Assembly: GCA_036172665.1 (NCBI GenBank)
Contig: CM069869.1
Location: 2,666,001 to 2,730,000 of the forward strand
Source of the DNA: Prosopocoilus inquinatus
Taxonomy: Eukaryota; Arthropoda; Insecta; Coleoptera; Lucanidae
DNA: 64,000 nucleotides
Reading direction: 5' to 3'
Part shown: positions 10,274-20,549 of the stretch, in pieces
Layout: each line of letters starts with the position of its first letter
Numbering within the stretch: position 1 is the first letter of the stretch
Translations under genes and position numbers: made by a program
The notes under the pieces: model-generated
What the model was told of the DNA's origin: nothing
What the model saw: only the letters and a program-made list of their open reading frames with translations
Databases searched by the model: none

Positions 10274-13200
10274 TTGACTACGTGTCCCGACCCAATTAAT
10301 GTTAAACGTTACTTCTACTCAAATTATCGCGCAAAGAGGCGCCTCCACCACTGTCACGCTCGCTCCGGGGTCATACGTCCTTCAGACAGCGAATTCGCTT
10401 CGCCCGTCGTGTTAGTAAAAAAACCGGATGGTACATTTAGATTCTGTGTTGATTACCGGAAACTGAATGCCATCACCACGAAGTCATCGTACCCCCTACC
10501 GCTGATAGATGATATACTAAATTTTTTAGGAGGAAATAAATATTTTTCGACACTAGACTTAAACAGCGGTTATTGGCAATGTCCAGTTAAAGAAGAAGAT
10601 CGGCATAAAACGGCATTTACAACAAACGATGGGCTGTATGAGTTTAACCGCTTGAGCTTCGGACTGTGTAATGCACCAAGTACCTTCCAAAGGCTGACTG
10701 ACTCAATATTTAAGGACTTAAAATGGAAGGAAGTGGCAATCTATTTAGACGATATCATCGTGGTAAGCAATACCATGGAGGAACACTTAGAACGTTTACA
10801 AAGAGTCTTCAATTGCATAAAAGGAGCAGGTCTTACTTTAAAACCTTCAAAGTGCTATTTTGGAATGCAGGAACTTAGAGTGTTAGGATTCAAGATTTCA
10901 ACTAAAGGTATATTACCAGACGAGACAAAGATCCAAGCAGTAAGAAATTTCCCTACACCAAGAAAAATAAAAGAAGTTCAAAGTTTCTTAGGATTATGTA
11001 ATTTTTTCAGACGGTTTATTAAAAATTTTTCAATTATCGCCGGCCCGTTGTATAACATTATTGGGGCAAATTCAAAATTTGAATGGGGTCAAAACCAGAA
11101 AAAAGCTTTCGAAGCTCTAAAAGAAAAACTAACCAGTGCTCCCATCTTAGGACATTACAATCCTACGGCAGAAACCGAGCTACGAGTAGATGCGAGTGGA
11201 AACGGAATCGGAGCAGTTTTATTGCAAAAAGACGTGGTGTCACAAAAACTTCACCCTATTTCGTATATCTCAAGAACTCTTACCAAATACGAAAAAAGCT
11301 ACCCCATAACAGAATTAGAATGCCTAGCGGCAGTATGGTCGGTGGAATACTTTAGATCTTACTTGTGGGGATTGGACAGCTTTAACATAATTACAGATCA
11401 CCACGCGTTGTGTTGGCTACAGACGTTAAAAACTCCCGGAGGTCGTCTACTGCGCTGGTCGTTGAAACTGATGGAATATTCATACAAAGTTTTCCATAAA
11501 AAAGGAACATCAAACAAGGATGCGGATGCACTCTCGAGGTACCCTTGTACTCTAGGAACCACAGAAGATGAGAAGGAAGCACAAAATGTTCCAACATTCA
11601 TTGCAAGTGCAACAGATTTGGAAAAGTGGCAAAGGAAAGATTCACGTTTACAAGAAATAAAAAAGGCAGTAGAAAATCCTGAATATGGAGGACCAGCAAT
11701 CCAAAGAGCAGCAAAAAATTATGAACTGGTTAATGAGGTTTTGTATAAGAAGGACCCGTCATCCATAACTGACGCAAAACTATTAGTTATCCCGCAAAAT
11801 TTAAAAGAAGAGATTATGACAAATTTCCATCGGGATCCCATAAGCGGCCACTTAGGATTGACTAAAACTCTAGATAAGATCAGAAAAAGATATTTCTGGG
11901 AAGGAATGAAACAAGATATCACAAAATTTATTAGGGGTTGCCCAGAATGCCAAATTCGGAAGGGACCAATAAATCGGAAACCTGCAGGATTACTGAAACC
12001 CATTACAACGGAAACGCCTTTCGCCATGGTAGGAATTGATCTTTTAGGCCCATTTCCACGAAGTTCAGCTGGAGCAAAATTCATAGTTGTAGCAACGGAT
12101 TATGCTACACGTTGGGCTGAAGCTAAGGCCCTGCCAAGTGGAAAAGCTGAACCCGTAGCAAAATTTATAGTAGAGCAGCTCATTTGCAGACACGGATCAC
12201 CAAAAAGAATTTTAAGTGATCGCGGAGCAGTGTTTCTATCCAATTTAGTTACAGAAATTTTAAAATTATTAGGAAGTGATAGTTTATTTACAACTGCGTA
12301 CAAACCCTCAACGAATGGACTAACGGAGCGATTAAATAAAACAATAGCCGACATGATTAGTAAATATACGACTAATTCCCAAAAGGATTGGGATGTTTTC
12401 CTGCCACATTGCATATTTGCTTACAATACATCACGGCAAGAGGCCACTAAGCATAGTCCATTTTCGTTGGTATATGGTCGCGAACCAGTTCTTCCAACCG
12501 ATGCGGAACTTAGCCAACCAATGTCTACAGAATTTACACTCAGAAGTCAACAAGTGATACGTGAGACACGGGAAATCGCCAAAAGAAACATCGAAAGGAA
12601 ACAGGAAAACGACAAAGAAATCTATAATAAAAAGCACAGGTATGTCAACTTTAATGTGGGCGACAAAGTGAAATTAAGAAATTTTGTCAGAAAAGTAGGA
12701 AAATGTGAAAAGTTGTTACCAAAATACTTCGGCCCGTTCGTCATAATTGAAAAAAGGAATGATTTGAACTATGTAATTTCAACAGATTCCGGAAAAAATA
12801 GCAAACAGGATGTGGTACATGTTTCAAGATTAGCACCTTTTTATGAACAATGGAAAGAAGATGGTTCCCAAGATACTTTTAAGAGAGCCAAGTGTTTCTA
12901 CAAGAGCCGAAAACATGACAACTCAAAAGAAAATATGGAGAACATGGGCTTTAAACCAATTCAAGTAAATGAAATAAAAGGTTTAAAAAACACGGGAAAT
13001 ACGTGTTACCTAAATTCGGTTATAAGCTGTCTCGCGCATATAGAAGAAGTAACACACTTTTGTAGGCAATATTCACCGAGAAATAATAAAGAAAACGTAA
13101 ATTTTTTAGAAAATTTTGTACAAACAATTAATGATTTAACCAATAATTCCAAGAAGAAAGTAATATCAATATCAAGATTAAAAAATAAACTAGAAGCGGT

Positions 13201-13900
13201 AAATCCCTTATTTAAAGGGAAAGGGCAACAGGACGCCCACGAGTGTCTGTTTTATATTCTACAGATCCTCCACGAAGAAGCAAAACAAGTTGAAAATCGA
13301 AACAGTGAAAAATCATTTATATCAGACATTTTTGCGGGCGCATACGATTTAATGGCGGAATGTCTAGAATGTGGAAATCAGTCCATCACCAAAAGTCCAG
13401 GATGGGGCATTTCACTTTCCATAGATAAACATAGAGACACCCGCTTGGAGACTTGTTTGGATAATTACTTCGGAGAAGAGATTCTTTCGGAAGATAATCG
13501 GCCTATTTGTTGGTCTTGCCGTAAAAGAACCAACACTAGAAAATATACAAAAATTGTGAAATTGCCGGAGTACCTGGTGCTACATTTCAACAGTTACTAT
13601 TGGTCGGGTCAAGAGACTGAGAAATTACATAAAAGTGTAAAATTTCCATTAACTGATTTAAATGTAGGAACATTCTATAAAAATGTTGAAAGTAAAAATA
13701 CAAGGTATAATTTACAGGGGGCAATTGAACACGTAGGAAGTGCGAATGAAGGACATTACATAAGTTACATTACAGGCAAGAATTCACAAGGAATTGACAC
13801 CTGGGTGAAATGTAACGATGATGTAGTAACTAAAATAGACTCAAAAGAACTTTTAGAAAAAAATATGTACATACTTTTTTATAAGCGAGAAAACCATTAG
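10274..13900 (+). CDS. pol: Gypsy Pol (partial RT, RNase H, integrase) fused to a ubiquitin-specific protease
   Basis: One open frame of 1208 codons without an ATG start; the 5' part is deleted. RT begins at about residue 33 (GVIRPSDS); motif A Asp95 in LDLNSGYWQ; YLDD at 157-160. RNase H has Asp306 and a DADALSR end. Integrase has the HHCC finger (His519, His526, Cys556, Cys559) and the triad Asp589, Asp649, Glu685 with the usual 35-residue spacing. From 903 a USP (peptidase C19) domain follows: Cys box GLKNTGNTCYLNS with Asn906 and Cys911, QQDAHE at 985-990, CxxC zinc pairs at 1030/1033 and 1079/1082, His box GHYISYI with His1161, and CNDD at 1180-1183. All expected catalytic residues are present and there is no stop between integrase and USP. 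USPs cleave ubiquitin from proteins; the role in this element is unknown. Confidence 0.93.
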   Translation: MTTCPDPINVKRYFYSNYRAKRRLHHCHARSGVIRPSDSEFASPVVLVKKPDGTFRFCVDYRKLNAITTKSSYPLPLIDDILNFLGGNKYFSTLDLNSGYWQCPVKEEDRHKTAFTTNDGLYEFNRLSFGLCNAPSTFQRLTDSIFKDLKWKEVAIYLDDIIVVSNTMEEHLERLQRVFNCIKGAGLTLKPSKCYFGMQELRVLGFKISTKGILPDETKIQAVRNFPTPRKIKEVQSFLGLCNFFRRFIKNFSIIAGPLYNIIGANSKFEWGQNQKKAFEALKEKLTSAPILGHYNPTAETELRVDASGNGIGAVLLQKDVVSQKLHPISYISRTLTKYEKSYPITELECLAAVWSVEYFRSYLWGLDSFNIITDHHALCWLQTLKTPGGRLLRWSLKLMEYSYKVFHKKGTSNKDADALSRYPCTLGTTEDEKEAQNVPTFIASATDLEKWQRKDSRLQEIKKAVENPEYGGPAIQRAAKNYELVNEVLYKKDPSSITDAKLLVIPQNLKEEIMTNFHRDPISGHLGLTKTLDKIRKRYFWEGMKQDITKFIRGCPECQIRKGPINRKPAGLLKPITTETPFAMVGIDLLGPFPRSSAGAKFIVVATDYATRWAEAKALPSGKAEPVAKFIVEQLICRHGSPKRILSDRGAVFLSNLVTEILKLLGSDSLFTTAYKPSTNGLTERLNKTIADMISKYTTNSQKDWDVFLPHCIFAYNTSRQEATKHSPFSLVYGREPVLPTDAELSQPMSTEFTLRSQQVIRETREIAKRNIERKQENDKEIYNKKHRYVNFNVGDKVKLRNFVRKVGKCEKLLPKYFGPFVIIEKRNDLNYVISTDSGKNSKQDVVHVSRLAPFYEQWKEDGSQDTFKRAKCFYKSRKHDNSKENMENMGFKPIQVNEIKGLKNTGNTCYLNSVISCLAHIEEVTHFCRQYSPRNNKENVNFLENFVQTINDLTNNSKKKVISISRLKNKLEAVNPLFKGKGQQDAHECLFYILQILHEEAKQVENRNSEKSFISDIFAGAYDLMAECLECGNQSITKSPGWGISLSIDKHRDTRLETCLDNYFGEEILSEDNRPICWSCRKRTNTRKYTKIVKLPEYLVLHFNSYYWSGQETEKLHKSVKFPLTDLNVGTFYKNVESKNTRYNLQGAIEHVGSANEGHYISYITGKNSQGIDTWVKCNDDVVTKIDSKELLEKNMYILFYKRENH

Positions 13901-14108
13901 TCAACACGTGTTGGTCAAATTTACATAGATATACAATACGTTAAAGTAGACATTAAATATATTATTATTTTACTTATATTTCTTTATGTTTTAGGTGTAA
14001 TTTAGAAGACATCAATTGGGGCCCCAAACACGAAACAATCTATTATTGTTCTAATATTAAAAATATAGCTTATTTTTATTTTTAGTCATAAAGGTAAACA
14101 AACAAAAC

Positions 14109-16031
14109 ATGTGGCCACAAAATTTAGCAGCATGTATTTTATATCTGCTAATAACGGAAAATGCGAGAGGCGAATTGGATCAAAAATACGAGATAAAATC
14201 CATGGATGGGACGTCAGGAATGGTATACGAGGATCTAGGTAAATTCTATATAACGGATTCCTTCTGGAATTTGTTAACTTTCATAGACTTAGATAAATTT
14301 GAAGAAAAATTTGTGCAGATCATTAATCTTTTTAAAGATACTGAAAAAATATGTAATGATAAAACATTAAAAGCGTCTGATTTATGCGGAAATTACTTAA
14401 ATATAATAAATGCAACAATTAATCGCGTAAAATGGGAAAAAGATATGATTCCAAATTTATTAGGGCATAATTTGGTAAAACGAGGATATTTTGACGCAAT
14501 TGGAAAAATTTCTAAGACTTTATTCGGTACTCTAACGACTGATGATGCAGAAAGATTTGAAAAGATGATAAATGAAGTTGAAGCTGACCAGGACACTTTG
14601 TCTAAAGTTATGAAAAATCAAACAATAATAGTAATGTCAACATTAGATTCACTAAATAATACATTAGGCCATATTGAGCATAATGAAAAACTGATTTCCC
14701 AGAGTTACAATTCGATAAAAAATATTTTAGGTAAAACTGCAACGGAAGTGGATTTCTTGTATAGAATAGACAGGCATTTGAAAGATCATATATCGATACT
14801 AACGACAATTATTGAGCAGTATAAATTAGAGGTAATAAATTTAATAAATATTATTGTTTCGGCAAAGCAGGGAATATTTCATCCATTATTTATCTCTCCA
14901 ACAACCCTATTAGAAAATTTGAAGTCCATAATCACATTTATACCGGCAGGGGTTAAATTCCCTACAAATATTGATAACCCAAATGCAATAGAAGCCTTAT
15001 TTAAAATTAGTAAATTAAGTATATTTTTCAAAAATTCAAAGTTATATGGAGTAGTCAGAATACCGTTAGTCCAAATTAAGCCGTTTACATTCTACAAATT
15101 AATTTCTATCCCTGTGAGATGGCATAAGAATATATTTGTAGTAATTAATCTTTCATACGCATACCTTGCAATAAATGAAATAAGATCAGAATTCGTCCTG
15201 TTGGACAAAGATGAAATGTTAACAATTATTTCTCTACAAGATCAGGTGTATATTTCACTTAAAGAAAAAACTTTAATTACTACAAACAAAAATATTTGTG
15301 AGATACAATTATTGTCATATAAAAAATCAATTCCAGATATTTGCGAGCGGCACGTGTTAACTATTAATCACATTTATTTTATGGAGTCTGTATTAGCAAA
15401 TTCGTGGATATTTGTAACCCCAAATGCAGAATCGTTAACATTAACTTGCACCGGTCAAGATGGCAACAACACAATTAAATATATAAATTTAAACGGCACC
15501 GGTAAACTTTATTTGGCAACAGGATGTAAAGCATTCTCTGAAAATGTAATACTGAAGGCAATACAAACGGAAGAATTCGAATTATTTCAACATATACCTT
15601 CTTTAAACATGAAAGATTTTAATGAGAAAGGGGATAATTTGACGTCACCATTAATCGAAGATCTAAAAATATTAGATTTAGAAAAATTAGAAAAAGTAAT
15701 GAACATTAATGAATCTCTGATAAATAAACGCCAAAAGCTAGAATCAGTTCTAAACGATATTAATAATATCCAAATAAAACATAAACACAAACTAAAAGAA
15801 AATTATGAATCGATTATATTATACTGTGTAACAATAACTATTATTATAAGTATAGGCACATATTGTTTTAAAAAAAGATTAGGAACGTGTAATCGAAAAA
15901 ACCAGAAAAGGAGAGAAAATATCCTTATGAAGGAGTATGAGGAAGGAACCTTCGTATTACCTGACGGAAGGAAGTGTACGGTAAACCTACGGGAGGCGAC
16001 TTCACGTGAGGAATTGGATCGTCTGAACTGA
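14109..16031 (+). CDS. env: Envelope protein, F-like fusion type
   Basis: 640-residue ORF starting at the first ATG, 208 bp after pol. It shows a signal peptide (about 1-21), several N-glycosylation sequons and a dibasic site ending at Arg125. A fusion-peptide-like segment follows (GYFDAIGKISKTLFG), the arrangement seen in baculovirus F proteins and errantivirus Env. A predicted heptad-rich region comes next, then a C-terminal membrane anchor (about 569-590) and a basic, then acidic, cytoplasmic tail. The cleavage site lacks an Arg at P4, so it is weaker than a full furin site. Expression would need a spliced RNA; an acceptor-like TTTTTATTTTTAG lies just upstream at about 14073-14085. The frame is undamaged. 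Assignment rests on layout and the cleavage/fusion segment and is fairly sure. Confidence 0.85.
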   Translation: MWPQNLAACILYLLITENARGELDQKYEIKSMDGTSGMVYEDLGKFYITDSFWNLLTFIDLDKFEEKFVQIINLFKDTEKICNDKTLKASDLCGNYLNIINATINRVKWEKDMIPNLLGHNLVKRGYFDAIGKISKTLFGTLTTDDAERFEKMINEVEADQDTLSKVMKNQTIIVMSTLDSLNNTLGHIEHNEKLISQSYNSIKNILGKTATEVDFLYRIDRHLKDHISILTTIIEQYKLEVINLINIIVSAKQGIFHPLFISPTTLLENLKSIITFIPAGVKFPTNIDNPNAIEALFKISKLSIFFKNSKLYGVVRIPLVQIKPFTFYKLISIPVRWHKNIFVVINLSYAYLAINEIRSEFVLLDKDEMLTIISLQDQVYISLKEKTLITTNKNICEIQLLSYKKSIPDICERHVLTINHIYFMESVLANSWIFVTPNAESLTLTCTGQDGNNTIKYINLNGTGKLYLATGCKAFSENVILKAIQTEEFELFQHIPSLNMKDFNEKGDNLTSPLIEDLKILDLEKLEKVMNINESLINKRQKLESVLNDINNIQIKHKHKLKENYESIILYCVTITIIISIGTYCFKKRLGTCNRKNQKRRENILMKEYEEGTFVLPDGRKCTVNLREATSREELDRLN

Positions 16032-16898
16032 TCAGCAGACATCCAACCCTCGACGGAAGTAGTGTCCCGAGGTTAACTACTAATAAGAAAATTACAATTT
16101 CTAATTACATTTTCCGTTAGCTTAAGAAAATTTTAGCACTTAGTAGTAAACATGTACTATATAAGTATTACTCATTTTTTTTCCTTGACCTACGCAAGGA
16201 AATGGCCAATCGTTGCGTCGGTACTAGATATTTTTGTTATTACCATTATAATTATTATATTAAAGTTCTTGTTAATTCTACGATTGTAATACATGTATGT
16301 CATTCAAGCATAATACCAAATTTAACAGAAAATATTTTTATAACTTTATATTGAATCAGAGATTAGTCAAATATTGTAATTCATTGGGCACAACCTACAA
16401 ACCTAACGTATATTGTAAATGTAAAATTCTGATGCTGCCTTTTCTTTTATGGACGCTGCCGAAGAACCAAGGATATTATCGAGTTAATCAACGGACAAAG
16501 GAAAGAAAATATGGAACCAAAAAATCCTAGTGGAGGGAAAAGTAGTTGAGGCTCCTAAACGATAAACCGAAGGTCAACACCAGAGCAAAATGAAGATGAT
16601 GCCTGAATTAAGTAGGGCATCACACAAGTACATGTACTACGAATTCAAGACCGAGTTTACCACCTTAAATCACTTCGACCTATAAGCAAACGAGGAGTCC
16701 CTCCAACATCTTGAATTTGAACATCATTCGGACCATGGAATAAATAGAAAATCAGCAGTTGATCCATTAAGAATAATGTGTAGCTTTGTTAACATATTTA
16801 AATTATAATTCAATTAGCTATTAGGAAAAGTAATATCTTCGTGACGGCTATTGGTAATGTAAATATGCATGGAAGCATATTCTCCGGCGGGGGGGAAA
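16032..16898 (+). other. Proviral 3' untranslated region with polypurine tract
   Basis: 867 bp between the env stop and the 3' LTR. The G-rich tract GGCGGGGGGGAAA (16886-16898) directly precedes the LTR and is the expected plus-strand primer. A 77-codon frame at 16297-16530 has no recognisable features. Confidence 0.75.
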
Positions 16899-17279
16899 TG
16901 TCACGAAGGGTGCTTTTGTTAATTTAAACACTCTGTACATACATGTTAAATATTGCGGTACGGTGGGGCACACTTTGCTGAGTCGCCAATATCGGAATGA
17001 GCGCTCGATCGTGTCTTCGATCGGAGCGGGGGACTATTCGCTGGGCAAGGGCGACTCAGGAACGTGGGTCTTCCGGAGATTGGGTTGGTTGTGCCAAATA
17101 AACGTGATACTCAGTGAGTGGGCTTTTCCTGGACCCCTTTACCCTCATACCAGCTTCAGGCGACCCCAAGAAGGCCGGTAAGTCGATCCAATTTTTAAAC
17201 GGCAAAACGGTTCCTTTACCACTGAGCTACCCCCTCATTTTTATGATAGCATCGCCGCTACCCCGGAGCGAGCGTGACA
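16899..17279 (+). repeat. 3' LTR
   Basis: 381 bp, no difference seen from the 5' LTR. It is followed by the target duplication ATAC at 17280-17283. Confidence 0.95.
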
Positions 17280-17283
17280 ATAC

Positions 17284-18720
17284 AAACAAGCATTTCTATA
17301 AGAAGGGCAAAAGAAAAATACAAAATAGTACGAAAGCAATATAAAAAAAAGAAGAAAGAAAAACTAAAAGATTGACGCCTAAAACGAACAATCTCCAAAA
17401 GAAAAATTCGAAAAAAAAACTAGTAGAAAACAAAAGATAACTGTAAATAATCACTAGTTAGTGCGAAAAATCAATTTGATTTGAAAAATAAACAAAAGCA
17501 TAAAATGAATTAAAAGAAGAAACAACAGAAGCAGTAGGATACTAGGATGAACAAAGAAAAATTAAAATCGACGAAAACAAACTCGTAGGAAATAAAAGAG
17601 AATTGTAAAATGGAGTCAATCAAATGTGAAAACCAATTCGATTTAAAAAAATAAAAATGCGAACAACGTGGAGAAAAGTAAAAGAATGGGCAAAAAAATA
17701 ATTAAATGAAAAAACAGCGATTCTCCGACCACAAATTTTTGCAAGTCAATAAACAAGAAGGAAACAAAAAGACAAAATAAAACAAACGAACCGTGAATAA
17801 CGAGTTTGTTTTTATTTGCAAACACTTTCATGGATTTTCTTTTTTTGTCCGTCCATCTTGGTGTCACATTACTTCTGTTTTTTTTTCAAATTCATTTTGT
17901 GCTTTCGTAATTCTCTTTTGTTTATTTTTATCAAAATGGTTTTTCACATTTTTTTATCGACGCTCTTTTACAATCGTCTCTTGTTTTCTACTAATTTCCT
18001 TTTTATTTTTCGACTGGATATTGTCTTTTCTTCATTTCAGTCGTTCTTCTTATGTTCCTTTTTCTCTGTTCTTTATTGACGGTCATTTGTTGTTTATAAT
18101 TTCTCATTTATGTTGTGATTTTCTTTTGTTTTACCACTGTGTATTTCATCGTTCATTTCGTTCTTATTTTTTTATCATACATATTATTGACTTTTTACAA
18201 AATATTTAAGTATCGACATCCTGCGATCGCTTTTTGACCTGATGACTTGCAACTAAATATTTTATGACTTACTATTTAAAAAATGAAAAATTTCTATGAA
18301 TGTTTTGATTCGTTCGAAAACCTTGTTTTTCGTTCAGCTTGATGTCAATCTTCTTTTGTTTTTTCTTGGTTGTTCTATGCCTTGTATGTATTTTATTTCT
18401 GTTCCTTTTGTTTCCAATTTTTGTGCAGGTTTCGTTTGTGTTTCCTTTTATTATTGCTCTGATTCTTGAATACCGATCAATTGATTGTATCAAAAAGTGA
18501 TGAAAATAAGACTAAAATAAAAATTCTATGAAACTAAATGAATCGAATCGAGAACACTGACAAAAGTTTGCACAAAAAGAAAAACAGAAGGGAATAAAAG
18601 TGATAATTCAAATATAAAAATAAGAGAATCGGCGGGCGATCGGTTTATAATAAAAAAATCAAATCAAAATAAATAAATAACAAATTGTCAAAATTTAACA
18701 AAATCTAAATTTAACATTAT
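17284..18720. other. Low-complexity DNA with a strand-composition flip
   Basis: From 17284 to about 17800 the + strand is strongly A/purine rich. From about 17810 to 18480 it is T/pyrimidine rich, then A-rich again. Open frames in it encode only homopolymeric, Phe/Lys-rich peptides and are not genes. The flank upstream of the provirus (9600-9790) is of the same A-rich kind. Confidence 0.6.
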
Positions 18721-18726
18721 TAGTGT

Positions 18727-19378
18727 ACAGGGTTACTACTAATTAAAGGGCCACTATGGGGATCTCATAAACTTTAAGATGGTTAAATTACAGAAAAGTT
18801 GTGCTATCTTGTGGTCTAAAAAAATATGCAAAATAATCTTTTATATTTTCATTCGTTTTTGAAATATCTTCAAAAAACTGAAAATTCTCATTTTCGAAAA
18901 TCTCGAATATCTTCTTTATTTCTTAAGATAAAATAATAAAATTCGTTGTTTTTACATTAAATTCGATCGACAACCTAATGCAGTTCGAAGAAATAAGTTA
19001 GGTTTGACAGTTTCGTAGATACGACTGTCAACTGCTTCTTTTCTTATGGACGCTACCTTAAATATTCATAGCACGTGATGCAGAAATAATTTTGAATACG
19101 ACCATGTGAACATTTATGCTTTTGTCTTGAAACAAAATGTTAGGTTACTAAGAATTATTGTTAAAGTGCAATTTTTTTATGTAAAAATGTAAATAAGTAC
19201 CATAAATGAGTAAGATTTATTCTTTTAATAATAATTTTAGTTCTGAATGTTTACATGCATCCTATTAGATATTTTTTTCAAAATCTTTTGTAGAATATTG
19301 ATATTTTGTTTTAAAACCATGTTCCATTTAAAATAACGAAGTGAACTAACGCCCAGGCTAAATGGAACACTCTGTATA
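18727..19378. repeat. Possible unclassified DNA transposon fragment
   Basis: It begins TACAGGGTTACTACT and ends GGAACACTCTGTATAC, the short CAGGGT/ACTCTG ends common to insect DNA transposons. A block TGTTCCATTTAAAATAAC at about 19320 recurs near 51903, showing it is repetitive. I saw no target duplication. Confidence 0.3.
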
Positions 19379-19471
19379 CGTCAAACTAATTTTGAAATAT
19401 GCTCCACATGATTCTTTGAAACTTTAATTTAAAACATTTTTGCGTAAAATTAATAACTAGAGAGGTATGAG

Positions 19472-20352
19472 CGAGCATAGGCGCCGGATTTTGCAAATAT
19501 TGTCGGGTGCAATTTTTGTCGTTGCCTAGTTCAGTTTATAATGTTTATAATATAACTTATTCATAAATTAAAAGACCACTGCCTTATGAAAAATACAACT
19601 ATAACAATAGTTAAGAACTCGATAACAAAGTGACAAGTATATGGAATAAATGACAAGGTCATGAGTTCTGAATTTTTAATAATTACGATAATTTAATTAA
19701 GGGCATCTTTCATCTTAACAGTGAAAAAATTTTTTCCATTTGCGTGGAATTGAAAAGGATTCTTAAGACGAATATAAATGTGAATAAGATAATAAGATAA
19801 GTATTAAAATTGTCTTACCAACTTAGTAACAGGAAGGAGGAAAGAAAAGTTTTTCCTCATTCCTGCTTAGTATTTTGACAATATTTTACAGGGGACTGTG
19901 TTTTACACCAACATAATGCAACAGGTGGTGGTTTTTTGATTTTTGAACAAGTAATACACTAATAGCGTTTTCTACCGACGTACACTATACCCACTGAGTG
20001 TACACTAAGAGTATCTCCAACTCATTTTATTACATGAAGTTAGAAGAAGATGGAGATACAGTGAGTACGCACGCACGCAGTGCACGTCAGTAGAAAACGC
20101 TATAAGTATGCTGTATTTCTGCTTTGGAAGATGAACCAGGAAGAGCTAACAATTGTTTAAACAATTTGTAAATTTCTGGTAATCCTGTTAATTATGGATT
20201 TTCTTTAAAAAAACTGTGTGTTCTTTGAATTCATTAAATAAAAAGACACTACCATGATACTACCTTGTCGGGTGCTCTCTAATACTTTTGCACCCAACAA
20301 AATCATTTGTCGGATGCATGAGGCCCCTGCAACCGACGAAGCGGCGCCTATG
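19472..20352. mobile_element. Non-autonomous hAT-type transposon
   Basis: It is flanked by a perfect 8-bp direct repeat GGTATGAG (19464-19471 and 20353-20360). Both ends carry CATAGGCGCCG in inverted orientation, the left one four bases in. The second subterminal match is GTCGGGTGCAA. 8-bp target duplications are the hAT hallmark. There is no transposase frame. A smaller element is nested inside at 19963-20102. Confidence 0.75.
19963..20102. mobile_element. MITE with TAA target duplication, nested in the hAT element
   Basis: About 140 bp with inverted ends TAGCGTTTTCTAC, extending imperfectly to about 25 bp. TAA flanks both sides (19960-19962 and 20103-20105). A 3-bp TWA duplication suggests the PIF/Harbinger group. 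Confidence 0.65.
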
Positions 20353-20549
20353 GGTATGAGAGAATCCGCCTTAAGTGGGACACCTATATATCTGCACCTA
20401 CTGTTTCAGAAATATTAATTAAATTCGAAAGGGCGTGGATGAAAATTTTTATTTCCTTATAAGGGGTCAATGTTTAAAAAAAGACTGGGAACCCCTGTCC
20501 AACAATTGCTGGACACCCGATATTTAATTATTTTTTAATGTGCGGAAAG

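Larger units (their letters stand above)
9796..17279 (+). mobile_element. Gypsy-type LTR provirus with pol-USP and env, gag-less
   Basis: Complete at both ends: identical 381-bp LTRs with 6-bp inverted ends (TGTCAC/GTGACA) and a 4-bp target duplication ATAC (9792-9795 and 17280-17283). A purine tract (16886-16898) abuts the 3' LTR. The inside carries pol fused to a deubiquitinase (10274-13900) and env (14109-16031). Gag, the aspartic protease and the N-terminal part of RT are absent: the first recognisable RT residues appear about 200 bp after the 5' LTR. Identical LTRs mean a recent insertion. The copy cannot make its own particles and would need Gag and protease from elsewhere, unless the deletion followed insertion. 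It sits in A-rich low-complexity DNA. Confidence 0.95.

Noticed and set aside
11083..12637. Frames on both strands overlapping pol (up to 121 codons)
   Set aside because: Shadows of the pol frame with no domain content.
17793..18209. 138-codon Phe-rich frame
   Set aside because: Translation of T-rich low-complexity DNA only.
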